Assembly (NCBI GenBank): GCA_016217675.1
Contig: JACRHC010000135.1
Coordinates: 1 to 35,024 of the forward strand
Source of the DNA: Nitrospirota bacterium
GTDB taxonomy: Bacteria > Nitrospirota > Thermodesulfovibrionia > Thermodesulfovibrionales > UBA6898
Reading direction: 5' to 3'
DNA: 35,024 nt
Below are positions 32,617 to 35,024 of the stretch, piece by piece (position 1 is the first letter of the stretch; each line of letters starts with the position of its first letter). The notes beneath the pieces were generated by a model that saw only the letters and a program-made list of their open reading frames with translations, did no database searches and was not told where the DNA came from. The position numbers and the translations under genes were made by a program.

Positions 32617-32895
32617 ATGAACATTTCGCTTGAACATCTTTCGCGGCTTGCCCGCCTGGCACTGACTGAAGAGGAAAAGTCCCGGTATGGAAACCAGCTC
32701 GACAATATCCTTCAATATGTGGAAAAACTAAATGAACTCGATACTACTGGCATTGAACCGACTTCTCATGTCCTGTCGATCAGCAATGTCACGAGGGAGG
32801 ATATATCAAGGCCTTCCCTGTGCAGGGAAGACGCACTGATGAACGCACCTGATAAAACAGACGCCTTTTACCGCGTGCCGAAGATAATAGAATAG
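32617..32895 (+). CDS. gatC: Asp-tRNA(Asn)/Glu-tRNA(Gln) amidotransferase subunit C
   Basis: 92 residues, normal length: NISLEHLSRLARLALTEEEK, LDNILQYVEKLNELDT, EPTSHV, and the C-terminal DAFYRVPKIIE. It is the belt that holds GatA to GatB in the enzyme that amidates mischarged tRNA. gatA, which often follows gatC directly, is not here: a heptamer-rich gap and panD come next. Confidence 0.94.
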   Translation: MNISLEHLSRLARLALTEEEKSRYGNQLDNILQYVEKLNELDTTGIEPTSHVLSISNVTREDISRPSLCREDALMNAPDKTDAFYRVPKIIE

Positions 32896-32904
32896 GAGAA
32901 TCAT

Positions 32905-33023
32905 GTTCGACGTTCAAATTCCAGTGTTCAAAGTCCGGCGAGCTCTGCGCCCTTCGCTCTCTGCTTTCCGTGATGAATTTATTTCTCCACTCATTACTCA
33001 TTACTCATCACACATCACGGTAT
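32905..33023. repeat. Heptamer-rich intergenic tract between gatC and panD
   Basis: Three consecutive period-7 blocks: GTTCGAC-GTTCAAA-TTCCAGT-GTTCAAA-GTCCGGC (32905-32939); a looser CTTCGCT-CTCTGCT-TTCCGTG block (about 32952-32972); and ACTCATT-ACTCATT-ACTCATC-ACACATC-ACGGTAT (32989-33023). Each block uses a different heptamer. The panD ribosome site GGAGG lies just after. Confidence 0.75.
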
Positions 33024-33039
33024 TTATTGCGGAGGCCTC

Positions 33040-33396
33040 ATGCTGAGATGCATGCTCAGGACAAAGCTTCATATGGCAACGGTTACGGAATCCAACCTTG
33101 CTTACGAGGGAAGCATTACGATTGACCAGTCGATCCTCAGGGAAACAGATATCCTTCCCTACGAGCAGGTGATGATCAGCAACATGAATAATGGTGAACG
33201 GTTCGAGACCTATGTAATCCCCGGAAGTAAAAAAGGCGAGATCTGCCTGAACGGCCCCACTGCCCGCAAGGGTGCTGTCGGCGACAAGGTGATCATTTTC
33301 TGCTATAGCTACTTCGATGATGCTAGGGCAAAGGAACTCAAGCCCAGGATCGTTTTCCTCGATTCAAAAAACCGGATTACCAAGAAGAAAAAATAA
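33040..33396 (+). CDS. panD: Aspartate 1-decarboxylase
   Basis: 118 residues. MLRCMLRTKLHMATVTE aligns with the family start, and Y22-E23-G24-S25 is the self-cleavage site that turns Ser25 into the pyruvoyl cofactor; K9 and the TxxR/NNGERFETYVI segment are in place. It makes beta-alanine for pantothenate and CoA. Ribosome site GGAGG six bases upstream. Like other members it probably needs no neighbour for activity; other pan genes are not in the window. Confidence 0.96.
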   Translation: MLRCMLRTKLHMATVTESNLAYEGSITIDQSILRETDILPYEQVMISNMNNGERFETYVIPGSKKGEICLNGPTARKGAVGDKVIIFCYSYFDDARAKELKPRIVFLDSKNRITKKKK

Positions 33397-33438
33397 GAGA
33401 GCTCCGTTTATTACCCCGGCAATATAATATTGCAAGCC

Positions 33439-33514
33439 GTCATCCTCGTTTGTCGGGGATCGGACGGCGTAACGCATCGAAAACAAAGAAAGATTCCGGA
33501 CAAGCCGGAATGAC
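33439..33514. repeat. Palindromic 76-bp intergenic element
   Basis: Ends are imperfect inverted copies of GTCATYCY...: GTCATCCTCG at 33439 and CCGGAATGAC ending at 33514. Each end is itself a hairpin: ATCCTCG with CGGGGAT (one G-T), and ATTCCGG (33493-33499) with CCGGAAT (33505-33511). Same general type as widespread GTCATTCC repeats. The rest of the panD-integrase gap (33397-33656) holds nothing else I recognise. Confidence 0.6.
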
Positions 33515-33656
33515 AAAATTAAACTATTTGATTGCCGGTTTAATAGTTTTCCCCGTTCAACAACTTGGGTGGGCAACCGGCGACAGCCTGTCAAAAAACA
33601 GCAGTCCGAGACTTAGATATCTTCCTTCAAGTGACTGGACTTCTATAGTGGGAATG

Positions 33657-34907
33657 TCAGCCGTCCAAAGGGCTTTTTACGCCAAGGACATTCATCTTTG
33701 CCACATGGGTATAGATCATCGTAGTCTGAAGTTCCTCGTGGCCAAGGAGTTCCTGAATCGTTCTGATGTCATATCCCTTCTCGATGAGGTGCGTTGCAAA
33801 GCTGTGTCTGAGGGTGTGAACAGAGGCCTGCTTGGTCACGCCGGCCTTGAAAACTGCCTCCTTGAACGCCTTCTGAAGCGACGAAGGATGCATATAATGC
33901 CTGCGCACGATATGGCTAAGGGGGTCCACTGAAACAGTCTGGGCAGGAAACAGCCAGAACCACGCCCACTCCTTTCCGGCCTTCGGATATTTTCGTTCGA
34001 GCGCGTTTGGCAGGTACACTCCGTTAAGATTCTTTTCACGGTCGTTATCGTGGATAACTTTCACTGTCTTGATTTGGCTCATGAGATCTTCCTTTACGGA
34101 TGCTGGAAGGACCGTCCTTCGCTCCTTGTCCCCTTTGCCCCAGACAGTAACAATTCCACGCTCAAGATCGATGTCCTTAATACGAAGATGCATGCATTCC
34201 TTGATTCTCAGGCCACATCCATAAATAAGCCTTGCCATGAGCAGATGCGTTCCCGACAGATAGTCAAAGAGGGACTGAATTTCAGATCCGGAAAGAACAA
34301 CCGGCAGGCGACGCTTCGGAAGTGCTCTGACAGAGCGTATTTCCTCCGGGCCGGGGTCTATTTCGAGAATATGCCGGTAAACGAATATGAGTGCGTTCAG
34401 CGCCTGGTTCTGTGTGGATGCTGCGACTAGCCGTTCGACTGCAAGGAAGCTGAGAAAGTTCTGCATGTCTGCGACTGTAAGGTCGGAGGGAGGTTTACTA
34501 TCGCAATATGAGAGGAAGGCCCTCAGCCAGCCGATATAGGTCTTTTCAGTGCTGTAGGATCTGTGCCGGAGCCGCAGAGCGTCACGAGTCTTATTTTCCA
34601 AAGCCGCCCAAAGATCCCTGTTTGTGGGAGAAGTGCTCCTCATGGCAGTTTCCGCCGGGGCCTCGCCCTTTGATGAGAGAAAATATCCGTAAAGTCTCAA
34701 AGCTGTTTCGGCCTGTTTGACCTGCCAGTCTTCGCGGGTCTTTGCGATATGGTTCAGATAGCTTTGAAGCTGGTCTGAGGTAAGGATAATATTTTCCGGT
34801 TGGTCGAGAAATAGATAACAGTTCGAAACCCATTTAAGGTAATAGGGAACGTATTTTTCTTGAATATATGCCTCTCGACGGATATACTGCTCAAAGTCCC
34901 CAAACAT
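33657..34907 (-). CDS. IntI-like tyrosine recombinase with an extra N-terminal domain
   Basis: 416 residues from the ATG at 34907 with GGGGGGA before it. Catalytic set: R234 (YGCGLRIKE), K258 (GKGDKERR), H364 and R367 (HTLRHSFATHL), H390 (LLGHEEL), Y399 (MIYTHV). Between Arg and His lies ALERKYPKAGKEWAWFWLFPA, the insertion that distinguishes integron integrases from XerC/D. The spacing equals IntI1 (R146, H277, R280, Y312) shifted by 87-88 residues. Those extra N-terminal residues (MFGDFEQYIRREAYIQEKY onwards) look like a second SAM-like core-binding domain. In integrons attI lies on the 5' side of the gene, here at the very edge of the window. No cassette array can be seen. It may instead be a solitary chromosomal relative. 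Confidence 0.88.
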   Translation of the reverse strand: MFGDFEQYIRREAYIQEKYVPYYLKWVSNCYLFLDQPENIILTSDQLQSYLNHIAKTREDWQVKQAETALRLYGYFLSSKGEAPAETAMRSTSPTNRDLWAALENKTRDALRLRHRSYSTEKTYIGWLRAFLSYCDSKPPSDLTVADMQNFLSFLAVERLVAASTQNQALNALIFVYRHILEIDPGPEEIRSVRALPKRRLPVVLSGSEIQSLFDYLSGTHLLMARLIYGCGLRIKECMHLRIKDIDLERGIVTVWGKGDKERRTVLPASVKEDLMSQIKTVKVIHDNDREKNLNGVYLPNALERKYPKAGKEWAWFWLFPAQTVSVDPLSHIVRRHYMHPSSLQKAFKEAVFKAGVTKQASVHTLRHSFATHLIEKGYDIRTIQELLGHEELQTTMIYTHVAKMNVLGVKSPLDG

Positions 34908-34936
34908 AAAATCCCCCCAGGGATAATATTATTTCC

Positions 34937-34986
34937 GAATTATACCGCTGCGATATAATTCGTCCCTGAACGGTATTATATCGCAG
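34937..34986. repeat. Overlapping inverted repeats upstream of the integrase
   Basis: CTGCGATATAAT (34948-34959) and ATTATATCGCAG (34975-34986) are a perfect 12-bp inverted repeat, 15-base spacer. CGAATTATA (34936-34944) and TATAATTCG (34954-34962) form a second, 9-bp pair that shares the middle copy, so the two hairpins exclude each other. Three copies of a TATAAT-centred motif alternate in orientation. Confidence 0.9.
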
Positions 34987-35003
34987 AAAATCTCCATAAT
35001 CAA
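34975..35003 (-). promoter_or_regulatory. Promoter of the IntI-like gene inside the inverted repeats
   Basis: Minus strand: TTGATT (35003-34998), 17-base spacer, TATAAT (34980-34975). The -10 lies within the right arm of the 12-bp inverted repeat. Transcription start near 34968 leaves a leader of about 60 bases spanning the other two repeat copies. Confidence 0.55.
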
Positions 35004-35024
35004 TGCATTGCGGCATATTTGGGA

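Noticed and set aside
1..35024. CRISPR array, tRNA or rRNA genes
   Set aside because: None seen; the heptamer tracts are too short and too degenerate to be CRISPR repeats.

Overview
The window looks like part of the chromosome of a Gram-negative, flagellated, non-model bacterium. Dense sigma-54 control of flagellar genes, NtrC-type regulators, a DHH-CBS-tRNA nucleotidyltransferase fusion and many small intergenic repeats fit Nitrospirota (Thermodesulfovibrio-like) or a deltaproteobacterial relative. This is inferred from gene content; there is no rRNA or other marker in the window to settle it.

Layout. 1-600: the tail of an IS200/RAYT-type transposase with a DnaA-like DNA-binding end and a nested palindrome. 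650-6690: regulatory block with an orphan NtrC-type regulator, an exported TPR protein, and an overlapping histidine kinase / NtrC-type regulator pair. 6790-16540: flagellar basal body, export and hook genes in two transcription units, each led by a recognisable sigma-54 promoter: flgB-flgC-fliE-fliF-fliG-fliH-fliI-fliJ-motE-like, then fliK-flgD-flgE, closed by a strong terminator at 16634-16675. The kinase/regulator pair just upstream is the obvious candidate activator of these promoters.

16680-20470 is an accessory island: a truncated rhomboid start, a zinc-ribbon remnant, a hicBA toxin-antitoxin pair, a lipoprotein, an HD-domain protein, a small exported protein broken by a perfect 20-bp palindrome, a PIN/RHH toxin-antitoxin pair, and a decayed second copy of flgE whose last 37 bp are identical to the intact gene and end exactly at the stop codon of the next (minus-strand) gene. 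20467-24540 (minus strand): the DHH-CBS-nucleotidyltransferase fusion and a GAF-GGDEF diguanylate cyclase with a degenerate receiver. 24870-33400 (plus strand): housekeeping genes, namely a TPR lipoprotein-like/exported protein, yebC, a DUF502 membrane protein, glmU, glmS, pcrA/uvrD, gatC and panD. 33657-34907 (minus strand): an integron-integrase-like tyrosine recombinase with about 87 extra N-terminal residues, whose promoter is buried in overlapping inverted repeats at the window edge.

Two diffuse signals run through the window. First, degenerate tandem heptamer tracts (period 7, different heptamer at each site) sit in most intergenic gaps and once inside a gene. Second, at least four promoters are placed so that transcription would begin at or next to the start codon, suggesting leaderless mRNAs. 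No CRISPR array, rRNA or tRNA was seen. I did not find a complete new defence or metabolic system; the most unusual objects are the integrase locus, the flgE scar island and the heptamer tracts.
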